From DATBAX01 sp963762965 (GTDB lineage Bacteria > Acidobacteriota > Terriglobia > Terriglobales > Acidobacteriaceae): a stretch of DNA of 64,000 nt. Each line of letters begins with the position of its first letter. Positions within the stretch are counted from its first letter, which is position 1. Shown here piece by piece: positions 16,623 through 25,709 of this stretch. Below the pieces are notes generated by a model. It was not told the origin of the DNA, did no database searches, and was given only the letters and a program-made list of their open reading frames with translations. The translations under genes were made by a program, and so were the position numbers. The stretch covers positions 186,001 to 250,000 of the forward strand of contig CAVXME010000001.1 of assembly GCA_963762965.1 (NCBI GenBank), read 5' to 3'.

Positions 16623-17714
16623 ATGAATGTTCGTGGCGCTATTTTGTCGGTACTCAGCAGCATTCTGCTTCTGACGGCGCTCGCAGGCCAGGATTCAGGA
16701 CCGCCAAACCTACCAGACGCGCCTTCGCACGCGGCGCAGCCACCGAAAGCGCACCCGGCTCCCGCTACGGCTCCGGCAGCGCCGGTTTCAACCCCGCAGG
16801 GACCTCCCCAAACCAACCCGTCTTCGCCCGCTGACCCCGCGTCCTCGCAGCCAGCTCCGCCGCAAGATGACACAACCACCACCATTCGCAAGACGGTGAA
16901 CGAAGTGAACGTGGTGTTCACCGTCACCGATAAGCATGGCCGCTACGTGAAAGACCTCACGAAAAACGACTTCCAGGTCATTGACGACAACAAACCTGCG
17001 GTCGAGGTCCGCAGTTTCAGCCGTCAGACGGACCTGCCCTTGCAGGTGGGATTACTGGTGGACGCCAGCAATTCAGTGCGCGACCGTTTCAAGTTCGAGC
17101 AGGAATCCGCGATTGAGTTTCTCAACCAGACCATTCGTCCCAGGTACGACAAAGCTTTTGTGGTCGGCTTCGACGTCACTCCCGAGGTCGCACAGGACTT
17201 CACCGACAATACCGAAGCGCTTTCGATTGGCGTGCGTTCCCTGCGTCCGGGCGGCGGCACGGCCATGTACGATGCGTTGTATTTTGCCTGCCGTGACAAG
17301 CTGCTGAAAGCGGAGCAGACCGGGCCGGTGCGGCGGGCCATTATTCTGCTGAGCGATGGCGACGACAATCAAAGCCACGTTACGCGCGAGGAAGCCATTG
17401 AAATGGCACAACGCGCCGAGGTGATCGTGTACACCATCAGCACCAACATCAGCGGCAGCATTCTGCGGGGCGACAAAGTTCTCGAGCGCATCGCCGAAGC
17501 CACCGGCGGACGGTCCTTCGAACCGTTTCAGCTCCGCGATGTGGCCAACGCTTTTGTCGAGATCCAGGACGAATTGCGCAGTCAGTACGCGCTCTCCTAC
17601 AAACCAGCCGACTTCCGGACCGATGGCCGTTATCACACCATCGAAATTCTGGCCCAGACCCACAAAAACCTGCACGTGCGCAGCCGCCACGGTTACTACG
17701 CACCCACCCAATAG
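16623..17714 (+). CDS. VWFA-related acidobacterial secreted protein, copy 1
   Basis: 363 aa. A signal peptide (VRGAILSVLSSILLLTALAGQ) leads into a Pro/Ala-rich linker that begins with LPDAPS, then a von Willebrand A-type domain. The metal site DxSxS is intact as D147-A-S-N-S. The C-terminal family block QYALSYKP ... RSRHGYYAP marks the 'VWFA-related acidobacterial domain'. The function is unknown; protein or ligand binding at the cell surface is inferred. The start at 16623 is chosen because a perfect -10 box occupies the codons upstream. It forms a cluster with two paralogues at 18216-19313 and 19436-20758. Confidence 0.85.
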   Translation: MNVRGAILSVLSSILLLTALAGQDSGPPNLPDAPSHAAQPPKAHPAPATAPAAPVSTPQGPPQTNPSSPADPASSQPAPPQDDTTTTIRKTVNEVNVVFTVTDKHGRYVKDLTKNDFQVIDDNKPAVEVRSFSRQTDLPLQVGLLVDASNSVRDRFKFEQESAIEFLNQTIRPRYDKAFVVGFDVTPEVAQDFTDNTEALSIGVRSLRPGGGTAMYDALYFACRDKLLKAEQTGPVRRAIILLSDGDDNQSHVTREEAIEMAQRAEVIVYTISTNISGSILRGDKVLERIAEATGGRSFEPFQLRDVANAFVEIQDELRSQYALSYKPADFRTDGRYHTIEILAQTHKNLHVRSRHGYYAPTQ

Positions 17715-17722
17715 GTCATCGC

Positions 17723-18124
17723 ATGGCGGGATATTCCGGCACTCCATTACCGAAAAAACTTGGTATCAAAAACGACTTCCGCGTGGTCCTGTGGAATGTT
17801 CCGTCCGAAGTGAAGGCGGACCTGAAAGGGGCTCTTGCCGGTTGCCGGATGGTAAAAAACGGCCCTCTCGATTTTGTTCTTCTTTGCGTGAAAAGCCAGG
17901 CCGAGCTCAAGCCAGAGTTCCTGCGCTTCTCCAAGCTACTCGCGCCGGCCGGCATGATCTGGGTCAGCTGGCCCAAGAAAAGCTCGGGAGTGGCTTCGGA
18001 CCTCGGTGAGAATGAAGTCCGTGGAATTGGGTTGGATGCCGGGCTGGTGGATGTAAAGGTCTGTGCGGTGAATGAGGTCTGGTCAGGATTGAAATTCGTA
18101 ATCCGGCTGAAAGATCGAAACTAA
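17723..18124 (+). CDS. DUF3052 family protein
   Basis: 133-aa soluble protein, eight bases after the VWFA gene and probably co-transcribed. It starts MAGYSGTPLPKKLGIK and has the family pattern of a short alpha/beta domain with LDFVLLCVKSQAEL, GMIWVSWPKKSSG and LVDVKVCAVNEVWSGLKFV. DUF3052 proteins have no established activity. Membership is recalled from sequence character, not from a search. There is no signal peptide, so it differs in location from its secreted neighbours. Confidence 0.75.
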   Translation: MAGYSGTPLPKKLGIKNDFRVVLWNVPSEVKADLKGALAGCRMVKNGPLDFVLLCVKSQAELKPEFLRFSKLLAPAGMIWVSWPKKSSGVASDLGENEVRGIGLDAGLVDVKVCAVNEVWSGLKFVIRLKDRN

Positions 18125-18128
18125 AGCA

Positions 18129-18210
18129 GCCACGGATTTACGCGGATCTTCGCGGATAATTCAATTTCTTGATTTGGATTTATCTGTGAGGATCTGCGTA
18201 AATCCGTGGC
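18129..18210 (+). repeat. Inverted repeat between convergent genes (CCACGGATTTACGC ... GCGTAAATCCGTGG)
   Basis: The left arm 18129-18150 and right arm 18189-18210 are reverse complements with few mismatches, around a 38-base AT-rich centre with internal GGATAA / TTATC matches. It lies exactly between two convergent genes and could act as a two-way terminator. The motif is a common intergenic repeat type in several phyla. Confidence 0.7.
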
Positions 18211-18215
18211 GCATT

Positions 18216-19313
18216 TTACTGCTGATGTTCCACGGCGTAATACCCGCTACGGGCCTGCACCTTGTAATCGCCGTTTTTGGGGCGGATTTCCACTTTGCGG
18301 TAGGTTCCGTCTTTTGCGGAATTCGTGGGTACATATCCGATGTTGTATTGGCTGCGCAGCTCGTGCGCGATCTGATCGAAAGCGTCTCTAAGTTTATCCA
18401 TCTTGTTGCCCACTTCGATGACCCGCCCGCCGGTTTCCTGGGTGAGTTTTTTCATCTCACCTGCCCCGGAATAGCCGCCAATTCCATAGAATCCGCGATC
18501 GGCACATAGCAATACATAAACGATGCTATCGGATTTCTGGGCCGCTTCCACCGCATCTTTGACCTTGAGCTGGCTGCCCTGGTCGTCCCCGTCGGTGAGG
18601 AGAACCATGGCTTTACGCCCGACTTGCTGGCCAAGTTCATCATGGGAAGCAAGATACACGGCATCGTAAAGCAAGGTGCCGCGAGGCGTCGTGGAGCTGG
18701 GAACCGGGCCGCCCCCCAATCCCGGAATGACGCCCCCACCGCCGCCGGTATTGATTTTCGCGCTGTTTAGGGCGGTCTTGAGCAGGTGCACGGAATTGGT
18801 AAAGTCCTGCAAGAGATCGATGTTCACGTCGAAGCTGATGACGAAAGCCATGTCTTTCTCGGTGAGGATCTGGGTCAGAAACGTACCGCCAACTTCTTTC
18901 TCCATGTCGAGCACACGCATCTGGCTGCCGCTGGCGTCGATCAGAATGCCCAGAGTCAAGGGCAGGTTCGATTCCGCGGCAAAATACTTGACAGTTTGCG
19001 GTTTGCCGTCTTCATAGATGTCAAAATCGTCTTTAGACAGGTTGGGGATCAGGGCGCCCCTCTTGTCCTTGACATTGAAAAAGAGCTGCACCACGCCCAC
19101 ATTGACTTTCAGGGTGGTGGTGGGCTGATCGTCAGCGGGTTCTCCAGCCTGCCCGGTATGTTGCTCGAGCCTGGGGACTCCCAGCGAACTGGAATCGTTG
19201 GATTGCGGGGCATTGCTCGCCGGAGGAGGCGACGACTGCGCGACGGAAAATCCGGCCAACGCAATCAGGCAAACCATGGCATTTAGGACTTGAAAAAGAC
19301 GGGCTTTGGGCAT
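18216..19313 (-). CDS. VWFA-related acidobacterial secreted protein, copy 2
   Basis: 365 aa. A signal peptide (VLNAMVCLIALAGFSVAQ) is followed by a low-complexity linker and a VWFA-like domain. The N-terminal conserved segment VVQLFFNVKDKRGALIPNL is followed by DFDIYEDGK. The metal site LIDASGS is intact and the later VLLTDGDDQGS supplies the second metal Asp. A glycine-rich insertion (GGGGGVIPGLGGG) interrupts the domain. The family C-terminus QYNIGYVP ... ARSGYYAV is present. It is antiparallel to copies 1 and 3. No partner enzyme is visible. Confidence 0.85.
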   Translation of the reverse strand: MPKARLFQVLNAMVCLIALAGFSVAQSSPPPASNAPQSNDSSSLGVPRLEQHTGQAGEPADDQPTTTLKVNVGVVQLFFNVKDKRGALIPNLSKDDFDIYEDGKPQTVKYFAAESNLPLTLGILIDASGSQMRVLDMEKEVGGTFLTQILTEKDMAFVISFDVNIDLLQDFTNSVHLLKTALNSAKINTGGGGGVIPGLGGGPVPSSTTPRGTLLYDAVYLASHDELGQQVGRKAMVLLTDGDDQGSQLKVKDAVEAAQKSDSIVYVLLCADRGFYGIGGYSGAGEMKKLTQETGGRVIEVGNKMDKLRDAFDQIAHELRSQYNIGYVPTNSAKDGTYRKVEIRPKNGDYKVQARSGYYAVEHQQ

Positions 19314-19435
19314 GAAGGTGTTCTCTCGCTGTTTTTGATAGTCTATTCCTCTAGCTTTAGATGCACAAAGCTGGTGGTTCCGGCATCTGAGTTACATGGA
19401 AACTGCGTGTAGAGGCTGGGCGCCTGAGAATTCCT

Positions 19436-20758
19436 ATGTCGAATAAGCGAAAGACCGTTGGTGGGTTGATCATTTTGGCGTTTTGCCTGGTGGCGGGATT
19501 GGGGTTGGCCCAGACCCAACCGGCCCAGCCGCAACAGAATCAGGATATTCCGGACGCCCCCTCGCCACAGCCGGGCGCTGGCAAGACCCCTGCGCCGTCC
19601 CCCATCCCGGACGACGTTCCCGCCCCGCCATCGGCCAACCAAGCCCCTCCTCGGGAAGGAGTCGCCCCGGATGTGCGAAGCGCCGCCACCAGAGAGCGGG
19701 AGGAGGACTCCACCCCCGCGCCACCGCTGAACATCAAGACAGTTCCCGAGGGCGGGGCGACGCCTGCGCCGAACGAAGTCCAGGAACAACTGTTTAAAAT
19801 CACCACCAACGTGAACCAGGTCATGATCCCGGTCAGGGTTACCACAGACAACGGCCACCTGGTCGATGGCTTACTGCCCAAGGACTTCTCGGTTTACGAA
19901 GATGGGAAGAAGCAGACCCTGAATTTCTTTACCAGCGATCCCTTTGCGCTTTCGGCAGCCGTGGTCCTGGACCTCGGAATGCCAGATGTTGCGGTGCAGA
20001 AGGTCAACCAGACTTTTTCAGCCTTGGAAGGTGCGTTCAGCCCCTATGACGAGGTTTCTCTTTACACCTATAGCTCGGCGGTGGCGAAGCAAACTGACTT
20101 CAGCTCAGCCAACCGGCAATTAACGGCGACCCTCAATGATTTGAAGACGGTACGCGGCCGCAATAACGGGCCTCCGGTGATGAGCGGGCCTTTGGGCCCG
20201 CAAGGCCCAACGATTAATGGGCAAAACGTCGATTCCAGTGCACCGATTGTTTCGACTCCGCCCAAGGAATCCCATGTGCTCAACGATGCCATTCTGGAGG
20301 CCGCGCTCGACTTGAGCAAACGCGACAAGACCCGCCGCAAGGTGATTTTCGTGATCAGCGATGGCCGCGAGTATCGCAGCGCCGCCAGTTATCGCGACGT
20401 GCTCAAGGTCCTGCTTTCGAACGGAATTGCCGTATATGGCGTGGATGTGGAGGGATCCGCCCTGCCTGGGTTCAAGCAGCTGGGAAAGATACATCTTCCC
20501 TTAATGGGATACACCGACCTCTTGCCCAAGTACGCGTCAGCGACAGCGGGCGAGGTATTCGCCGATTTCTCCAGCTCCAGCATGGAGGATGCCTACGCCC
20601 GTGCCATGGGCGAAGCCCGCAATCAATACACGGTGGGGTATGCAACGCGGCTCACCCCCAGCAGCGCGAAACGCGAGATTGAGGTGCGCGTGGCCCGTCC
20701 CGATGTAAAAGTCTATGCCAAGGACGGTTATTACCCGTTGCCGGCCGCAGTACGGTGA
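19436..20758 (+). CDS. VWFA-related acidobacterial secreted protein, copy 3, metal site degenerate
   Basis: 440 aa. A signal peptide (GGLIILAFCLVAGLGLAQ) precedes a long Pro-rich linker starting with IPDAPS, as in copy 1. The VWFA-related domain follows: VNQVMIPVRVTTDNGHLVDGL and DFSVYEDGKKQ. The strand that should carry DxSxS reads VVLDLGMPD, so the serines are lost and metal binding in the classic way is unlikely. VIFVISDGRE and the C-terminal QYTVGYAT ... AKDGYYPLP are kept. It is 122 bases from, and divergent to, copy 2. It may bind its ligand differently or only form part of a multimer. Confidence 0.84.
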   Translation: MSNKRKTVGGLIILAFCLVAGLGLAQTQPAQPQQNQDIPDAPSPQPGAGKTPAPSPIPDDVPAPPSANQAPPREGVAPDVRSAATREREEDSTPAPPLNIKTVPEGGATPAPNEVQEQLFKITTNVNQVMIPVRVTTDNGHLVDGLLPKDFSVYEDGKKQTLNFFTSDPFALSAAVVLDLGMPDVAVQKVNQTFSALEGAFSPYDEVSLYTYSSAVAKQTDFSSANRQLTATLNDLKTVRGRNNGPPVMSGPLGPQGPTINGQNVDSSAPIVSTPPKESHVLNDAILEAALDLSKRDKTRRKVIFVISDGREYRSAASYRDVLKVLLSNGIAVYGVDVEGSALPGFKQLGKIHLPLMGYTDLLPKYASATAGEVFADFSSSSMEDAYARAMGEARNQYTVGYATRLTPSSAKREIEVRVARPDVKVYAKDGYYPLPAAVR

Positions 20759-20925
20759 AAGACTGACCAATCGCACCTAAGCCCTTAGTGTTCTAGCTAG
20801 TAACCGGAGTAACCTGCCGGTAACGCTGGGCCGTATGATATAAAACCAGCAGCACCAAGCAAAATTTCCCAGGGAGTGGTTTGCGGACCAGCGCGAACGT
20901 CTGCCGTGGGGTATTGAGGAAAGCC

Positions 20926-21513
20926 TTGAGTTTCATCAACTTTGCAGCCCGCGAGATCAATTGCAAGATCGTGTATTACGGCGCCGGGCTGGGCGGCAAG
21001 ACGACTAATCTTCAGTATATTTTCCAGAAGACCGCCGAACAGCAAAAGGGCAAGATGATCTCGCTGGCTACGGAGACGGAACGTACCCTGTTCTTCGACT
21101 TTTTGCCGCTGGATCTGGGTTCGGTGCGCGGCTTCAAGACCCGGATTCACCTCTATACCGTCCCTGGACAGGTGTTCTACGACGCCAGCCGCAAACTTAT
21201 CCTGCGGGGGGTAGATGGCATCGTTTTCGTGGCCGACTCGCAGCAGGAGCGCATGGACGCCAACGTCGAGGCCCTGGACAACCTGATGGCCAACCTCAAG
21301 GAACACGGATACGACTTCAACAAGATTCCCTACGTCCTGCAACTCAATAAGCGCGACTTGCCTAACATTCTCTCGGTGGAAGCCCTGACCAAAGAACTGC
21401 GCAGAAAAAATGAGCCGGTCATGGAAGCCATCGCCTTCCAGGGCCCCGGCGTTTTTGAGACGTTGAAAGAAATCGCGCGGCAAGTGCTAGTGGAGTTGAA
21501 GCAGGGCGGTTAA
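20926..21513 (+). CDS. mglA: MglA-type small Ras-like GTPase
   Basis: 195 aa. MglA GTPases set front-rear polarity for gliding and twitching motility and work with type IV pili. Motifs visible are MSFINFAAREINCKIVYYG, P-loop GAGLGGKTTN, the switch region with TVPGQVFYDASRK and the specificity loop LQLNKRDLP. The start is TTG 20926, five bases after GAGGA. Upstream in-frame codons are not family-like. No mglB (GAP partner) lies nearby. A pilT gene at 27563 fits the same process but is separated by several genes. Confidence 0.88.
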   Translation: MSFINFAAREINCKIVYYGAGLGGKTTNLQYIFQKTAEQQKGKMISLATETERTLFFDFLPLDLGSVRGFKTRIHLYTVPGQVFYDASRKLILRGVDGIVFVADSQQERMDANVEALDNLMANLKEHGYDFNKIPYVLQLNKRDLPNILSVEALTKELRRKNEPVMEAIAFQGPGVFETLKEIARQVLVELKQGG

Positions 21514-21679
21514 GTCATTCGGCGGTCGCCTGAACGAATATTCCTTTACAATTTTGTCTAACGTACCTCGGGCGCTAAAGCGCTCGGGATAGCGCAAGCT
21601 CTAACGCAGCGCTAGGAAGCGCTGCTCCACCCAAAAACTGGAGATCCGTTGACACAAAAGAAATTCTTCCGCAGTCCGT

Positions 21680-21874
21680 TTATGGATGCTTCTCTTTGGC
21701 CAGGGCCGACAATTCCTGAAGAATCTCTTTGAGGCGGCGACGGCGCTCTCCGTTGGCGTGAACCGCAAAAGGCTTAGGGTCGGAGATTTCGGCGTAGGTC
21801 TGATTCAGTTCTTGCAGAGAAGCCACTTCGCCTCGCAAGCTCTGTACTCGATTCAGAATGTCGGTGGCATACAT
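21680..21874 (-). CDS. Small hypothetical alpha-helical protein
   Basis: 64 aa, charged and mostly helical (NRVQSLRGEVASLQELNQTYAEI, then RRRRLKEILQELSALAKEK), with a weak coiled-coil tendency. No family was recognised. It lies between mglA and the Clp-type ATPase, on the strand of the latter but downstream of it. The sequence just upstream of the start has no clear ribosome-binding site, so expression is unproven. Base composition and codon use match the neighbours. Confidence 0.5.
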   Translation of the reverse strand: MYATDILNRVQSLRGEVASLQELNQTYAEISDPKPFAVHANGERRRRLKEILQELSALAKEKHP

Positions 21875-21929
21875 GCTTACAGCATACGCTCAATTGTTCT
21901 CCAATGTCGGAGACGCTGAGGGTAAGAAT

Positions 21930-23093
21930 TTATTTGGCTTCGGCAGTGGGAAGTGCGCCGCCAAAATCGCGGCGTCCCACGGGCCTTGCGGTGCGCGCCA
22001 CTAATGTAGGCGCACCGGCGGCTGCTCCGTAACGCTCCATCAGCATGGGAGCCATCGCGCCTTCGGCCTCTTTGACGAAGGTAATCCGGCCTTCCCCGTT
22101 CAAATCCACGCGGATGAAATCACCGAGCTTTACCTGGCTAGTAGCCACGAGGTTGGCAAGCGGGAAGACCAGGTTCCGCTCAATCGCGCGCTTGAGATGC
22201 CGTGCTCCATATTTCGGATCGGTACCTTCGTGCAGCAGGAAGCTTTTCACTTTGGGAGTGCAGTTAAAAACGAACTGATAGGCAGGAGAAGCCATCAGCA
22301 CGCGCTGTTGCACCATCCCTAGTTCGATTTCGAGGATCTGCTCCAGATGCTCCGGTCGCAGGGTCCCGAACACGACGGCCTTATCGATACGGTTCATGAA
22401 CTCTGGTGTGAACTTGCGTCTTGCGGCATCGAGGGCGCTGCGGTTGATCTTGTCATCCAATTTGGAATCGACCACGGTTGCTTTCGAGGCGAAGCCGAGT
22501 CCACCGTCCATCATGCTGCTCATCTCGCTGGCTCCAAGGTTCGAAGTCATGATGATGATGCATTGCGAAAGATCGACACGGCGGTTATCGCCCAGGGTCA
22601 AAGTGGCTTTGTCGAGGATGCCGAGCAGCAACTGCCAGAGCGCGTCAGAAGCCTTTTCGATTTCGTCAAACAGCAGGACTGACAGTTTGAGCTTGTCGGT
22701 ATGCCACTGGTTCAACGCTTCCTGAGTCAGCAGCGGATGGGTTTCGCGATGGCCGAGGTATCCCGGAGGCGAGCCGATCAGTTTTGCAATCTCGTGGGAA
22801 TGCTGGAACTCGGCACAATCAATCTTGATGCAGGCGCGTGCGTCGCCGAATAAAGCTTCCGACAAGGCTTCGACTACGCGAGTCTTCCCTGATCCTGTGG
22901 GCCCGAGGAACAGCAGATTGCCGACTGGGCGTCCCGGCGGGTTCAAGCCGGCCAGGAACATCTGATAGATTTCAACGACCTTTTCGACGGCAGCATCCTG
23001 GCCGACAATCTTGCGGCGCAGGGCACTTTCGAACTCACGAGCGTCGTTGCTGCGGAGGGTGGGGTCGAGCACCGTGCTGGCTACCGTTTTCAT
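21930..23093 (-). CDS. Single-ring Clp-type AAA+ ATPase (ClpA/ClpB D2-like)
   Basis: 387 aa with only one AAA+ module of the second-ring Clp type: IVGQDAAVEKV, Walker A GPTGSGKTR, pore-loop-like GSPPGYLGH, Walker B LLFDEIEK, sensor-1 IIMTSNLG, the FMNRID arginine-finger region and a D2-small C-terminal domain (GARHLKRAIERNL). It lacks the Clp N-domain, the first ring and the middle domain, so it is neither ClpB nor ClpA, and it has no ClpX zinc finger. Such stand-alone proteins probably unfold specific partners; none is evident in the neighbourhood. It is divergent from the glycosidase-like gene. Confidence 0.82.
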   Translation of the reverse strand: MKTVASTVLDPTLRSNDAREFESALRRKIVGQDAAVEKVVEIYQMFLAGLNPPGRPVGNLLFLGPTGSGKTRVVEALSEALFGDARACIKIDCAEFQHSHEIAKLIGSPPGYLGHRETHPLLTQEALNQWHTDKLKLSVLLFDEIEKASDALWQLLLGILDKATLTLGDNRRVDLSQCIIIMTSNLGASEMSSMMDGGLGFASKATVVDSKLDDKINRSALDAARRKFTPEFMNRIDKAVVFGTLRPEHLEQILEIELGMVQQRVLMASPAYQFVFNCTPKVKSFLLHEGTDPKYGARHLKRAIERNLVFPLANLVATSQVKLGDFIRVDLNGEGRITFVKEAEGAMAPMLMERYGAAAGAPTLVARTARPVGRRDFGGALPTAEAK

Positions 23094-23476
23094 AAGTTTG
23101 TCTGGCCTTTATTCCCTTCTAATGGGCCTAACTTGTACTGTCCTTTGGGAGACGGCTGGTTCCAAAATAAAAATACGGGTGCCAAATTTTGTCACCCTGA
23201 AACTGTCCGCTCGTAAGGTCATAGTGCAAACGGCTCGCCATCTCTGGCACCAGCGTATCTCCATTCCCTGCAACATTTAGATGCCTTTACCGAGCGGAAA
23301 TGGCGCCCCGGTGTCATTCGTCGAACCGGGAAAGTGAAATAGTTTTCTTACCGAGGAAGTTTCCTGGCGTCTGGCCAGCCTGCGCCTATCCGCCGCGGGG
23401 CCGTGACCACCCGTAACTGGCGGGTCAATACGCTCCCAATTAGCATCCGAAAAACGCAATATTCGGGGAGAAAATC
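23094..23476. other. 383-base gap between divergent genes, no gene seen
   Basis: It should hold the promoters of the Clp-type ATPase (leftward) and the glycosidase-like gene (rightward). I saw one weak hairpin, GGGTG ... CACCC, near 23180-23206, and no convincing promoter pair, reading frame or known RNA motif. Confidence 0.4.
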
Positions 23477-24970
23477 TTGCATCGCTTTGGTCAACTTTCA
23501 CTCATGGTTGTGCTCAGCCTGTCTCTTGGCTTCGTGGCTTTTCACATCGGATTTCAGGTTTCCCCGGTTGCGGCCCAGTCATCGCAGAAGGCCAAACTGG
23601 TTTCCGTCGGAAACTCCTCCATTGCAAACCTGAAACCAGCGGAGATTGCCACGCCGACCATGGTTGCGCCTCCTGGCAGTGCGCTCTATGTCGCCAAACG
23701 CGGCGATGCGATTGCCACAGTGTCGCATCGTTTCGTTGGACAAACTTCTTATCTGACTTCGACCGAGCTGACCGAAGCCATCCGTCAGGCCAATGGCAAC
23801 CTACAAGGAAATTTCCTGAAGGCAGGGCAGCAAGTCATCATCCCAGGAATTTTGGATGCCCCGATTGTGGAGAAATCCATTCCGGTGGCGAAAGATTTTG
23901 AAGTCAGGGCGATTTACCTAACGGGACTGATGGCGGGCAGCGATCACGGCCTGCGCATTGTCCGGCGCTGGCGGGAAGTCGGCGGGAATGCCGTGGTGTT
24001 CGACGTGAAGGACAGCGACGGCACCATCAATATCGCTTTCGACAATCCTCTGGCTGGCACGCATAAGACATATATTCACGATCTGCCCAAGTATGTGCGC
24101 TTCCTGCATTCGCAGGGCATGCACGCCATCGCCCGTGTGGCAATTTTCCGGGATGAGCGACTGGTCGTAGCGCATCCTGAGCTCGCCGTGAAGTCACACA
24201 AGACAGGGCAGGCGTGGCGCGAGAACGGCAAGCTGGTCTGGACCGACCCCTCCCAGCCCAAAGTACAGGAATACGACATTGCGCTCGCCAAGAAGGCGGC
24301 AGAGGCCGGGGCCGACGAGATCCAGTTCGACTACGTACGCTTCCCTGCCGAAGGCGATCAGAAAGACGCCAGCTTTTACTTTCAAACCCAGCATCCCGAG
24401 TGGCATCGTTCAGACGTCATTGCCGACTTCCTGAAACATGCTTACGCGGAGCTGCATCCGACCGGAACTCTGCTCTCACTGGACGTTTTCGGAATCATGG
24501 CCTGGCAGCGTCAGGTGGATTTGTCCCACACGGGGCAAGATATCGTCCGCATGGCGCAATATTGCGATGTGCTCTCACCCATGATCTATCCGTCACACTT
24601 CTTCGGTATGGACGGAATCGCCCATCCTGGCGATGCGCCGGAACACTTTATCGGTGAATCGATGGAACGGTTTGAGAAGATCACTCAGGGCAGCGGCGTA
24701 GTGATCCGTCCCTGGCTGCAAGCCTTCCGCTGGCGCGCCAAGACCTATTCGCCGGAGTACATCAAGATTCAGGTGCTGACGGCAAAGAATAAAGGCGGCA
24801 TCGGCTTCTTATTCTGGAACGCCAACAATGACTACAGTAAGCCGGACATTGCGATGCCGGAGATGAAGGCCGCCAAGGGGCAGTATTTGCGGGGGGATGA
24901 ATTGCCAGGGGTAGCTCCGGTGCGAGCTGCACTTACACCATCAACTCTGCCTCCTGCTGTCGCTCATTGA
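23477..24970 (+). CDS. Exported putative glycoside hydrolase (DUF4015/GHL type) with LysM-like N-terminus
   Basis: 497 aa starting at TTG 23477 after GGGGAGAAAA. An N-terminal hydrophobic segment (LMVVLSLSLGFVAF) serves for export or anchoring. A LysM-like stretch follows (LYVAKRGDAIATVSHRF ... GQQVIIP), then a TIM-barrel of the putative glycosidase family: EVRAIYLTGLMAGSD, NAVVFDVKDSDGTI, DEIQFDYVRFPAEGD, LSLDVFGIMAW, VLSPMIYPSHF and IRPWLQAFRW. The acidic residues in FDYVRFP are conserved in this family and may be catalytic. A role in cell-wall or polysaccharide turnover is inferred. It overlaps the next gene by four bases. Confidence 0.8.
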   Translation: MHRFGQLSLMVVLSLSLGFVAFHIGFQVSPVAAQSSQKAKLVSVGNSSIANLKPAEIATPTMVAPPGSALYVAKRGDAIATVSHRFVGQTSYLTSTELTEAIRQANGNLQGNFLKAGQQVIIPGILDAPIVEKSIPVAKDFEVRAIYLTGLMAGSDHGLRIVRRWREVGGNAVVFDVKDSDGTINIAFDNPLAGTHKTYIHDLPKYVRFLHSQGMHAIARVAIFRDERLVVAHPELAVKSHKTGQAWRENGKLVWTDPSQPKVQEYDIALAKKAAEAGADEIQFDYVRFPAEGDQKDASFYFQTQHPEWHRSDVIADFLKHAYAELHPTGTLLSLDVFGIMAWQRQVDLSHTGQDIVRMAQYCDVLSPMIYPSHFFGMDGIAHPGDAPEHFIGESMERFEKITQGSGVVIRPWLQAFRWRAKTYSPEYIKIQVLTAKNKGGIGFLFWNANNDYSKPDIAMPEMKAAKGQYLRGDELPGVAPVRAALTPSTLPPAVAH

Positions 24971-25599
24971 AATCTCCGGGAACTCCTGCACCTTGTGAGG
25001 TGTCTACGAATAGGGGATTCTCAAAGTTGAAACCGCTTCCTATTCGACGCATTGTGGCGGTGGCCTTGGTGGCCCTCTGCATCTGTCTGGCTTTTGCCAA
25101 CCATTATGATAGCGTCATCGCCGAACAGGCGCCAGCGGATTGGGGCTTTGGGGCCCCGCCTCCACCACTCGGACAGTTTCTGGAAGCTTTTCTCGTCATG
25201 CCGGGAACCCCGGCTGGGCTGCCAGTGATGGTTATTGGCTGGTCCCACGGTCCCGACTGGCTTGTGGACCTGGGTTTGATTTTAGGAGCTGCCTTCTTCT
25301 GGTACGCGGTCGCATGGTATGTAGACTGGTCGCGAGGCGCGACCGACACAGACAAAGCACCAAAATTAGTACGCGCCTACCTCTCCACTCTGCAAGTTCT
25401 GAGCGTCCTCGTATTCCCGCTCGTTGTGTGCGAGGGATTTAGCATCGGCAGGCACTTTTGCGCCTCCGGCGTTCCGCCTTTGTGGGCTGAACAAGTGATG
25501 TTTGGCATCATGATGACTTGGGTCACGATCGGTGCATTTTTCGCCTGCCATAACTTTCGTAAAAAACGTGAACTGGGTCTTCAAGCACTATTTTCTTAA
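24967..25599 (+). CDS. Integral membrane protein, hypothetical
   Basis: Up to 210 aa with about four hydrophobic segments (IVAVALVALCICLAFA; LVDLGLILGAAFFWYAVAWY; TLQVLSVLVFPLVVC; VMFGIMMTWVTIGAFFA). It follows the glycosidase-like gene with a TTGA overlap at 24967; a second in-frame TTG at 25027 would remove 20 residues and place the first membrane segment at the N-terminus. No family was recognised. Translation may be coupled to the upstream gene. Confidence 0.6.
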   Translation: MKSPGTPAPCEVSTNRGFSKLKPLPIRRIVAVALVALCICLAFANHYDSVIAEQAPADWGFGAPPPPLGQFLEAFLVMPGTPAGLPVMVIGWSHGPDWLVDLGLILGAAFFWYAVAWYVDWSRGATDTDKAPKLVRAYLSTLQVLSVLVFPLVVCEGFSIGRHFCASGVPPLWAEQVMFGIMMTWVTIGAFFACHNFRKKRELGLQALFS

Positions 25600-25679
25600 C
25601 CTCCTAAAGTCGGGCTTTCCCTTCTTGTCTCCAAATTGTCTGAAAATGGGGTACGAGAGCCTCACCTTGCCCACTCGGC

Positions 25680-25685
25680 TATAAT
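25680..25685 (+). promoter_or_regulatory. -10 box of ilvE (TATAAT)
   Basis: A perfect TATAAT 25 bases before the ilvE ATG, with an AGGAG box in between. No good -35 is visible at 17 bases. Confidence 0.5.
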
Positions 25686-25709
25686 TGAGGCAGTTGTTCA
25701 GGAGTATTC

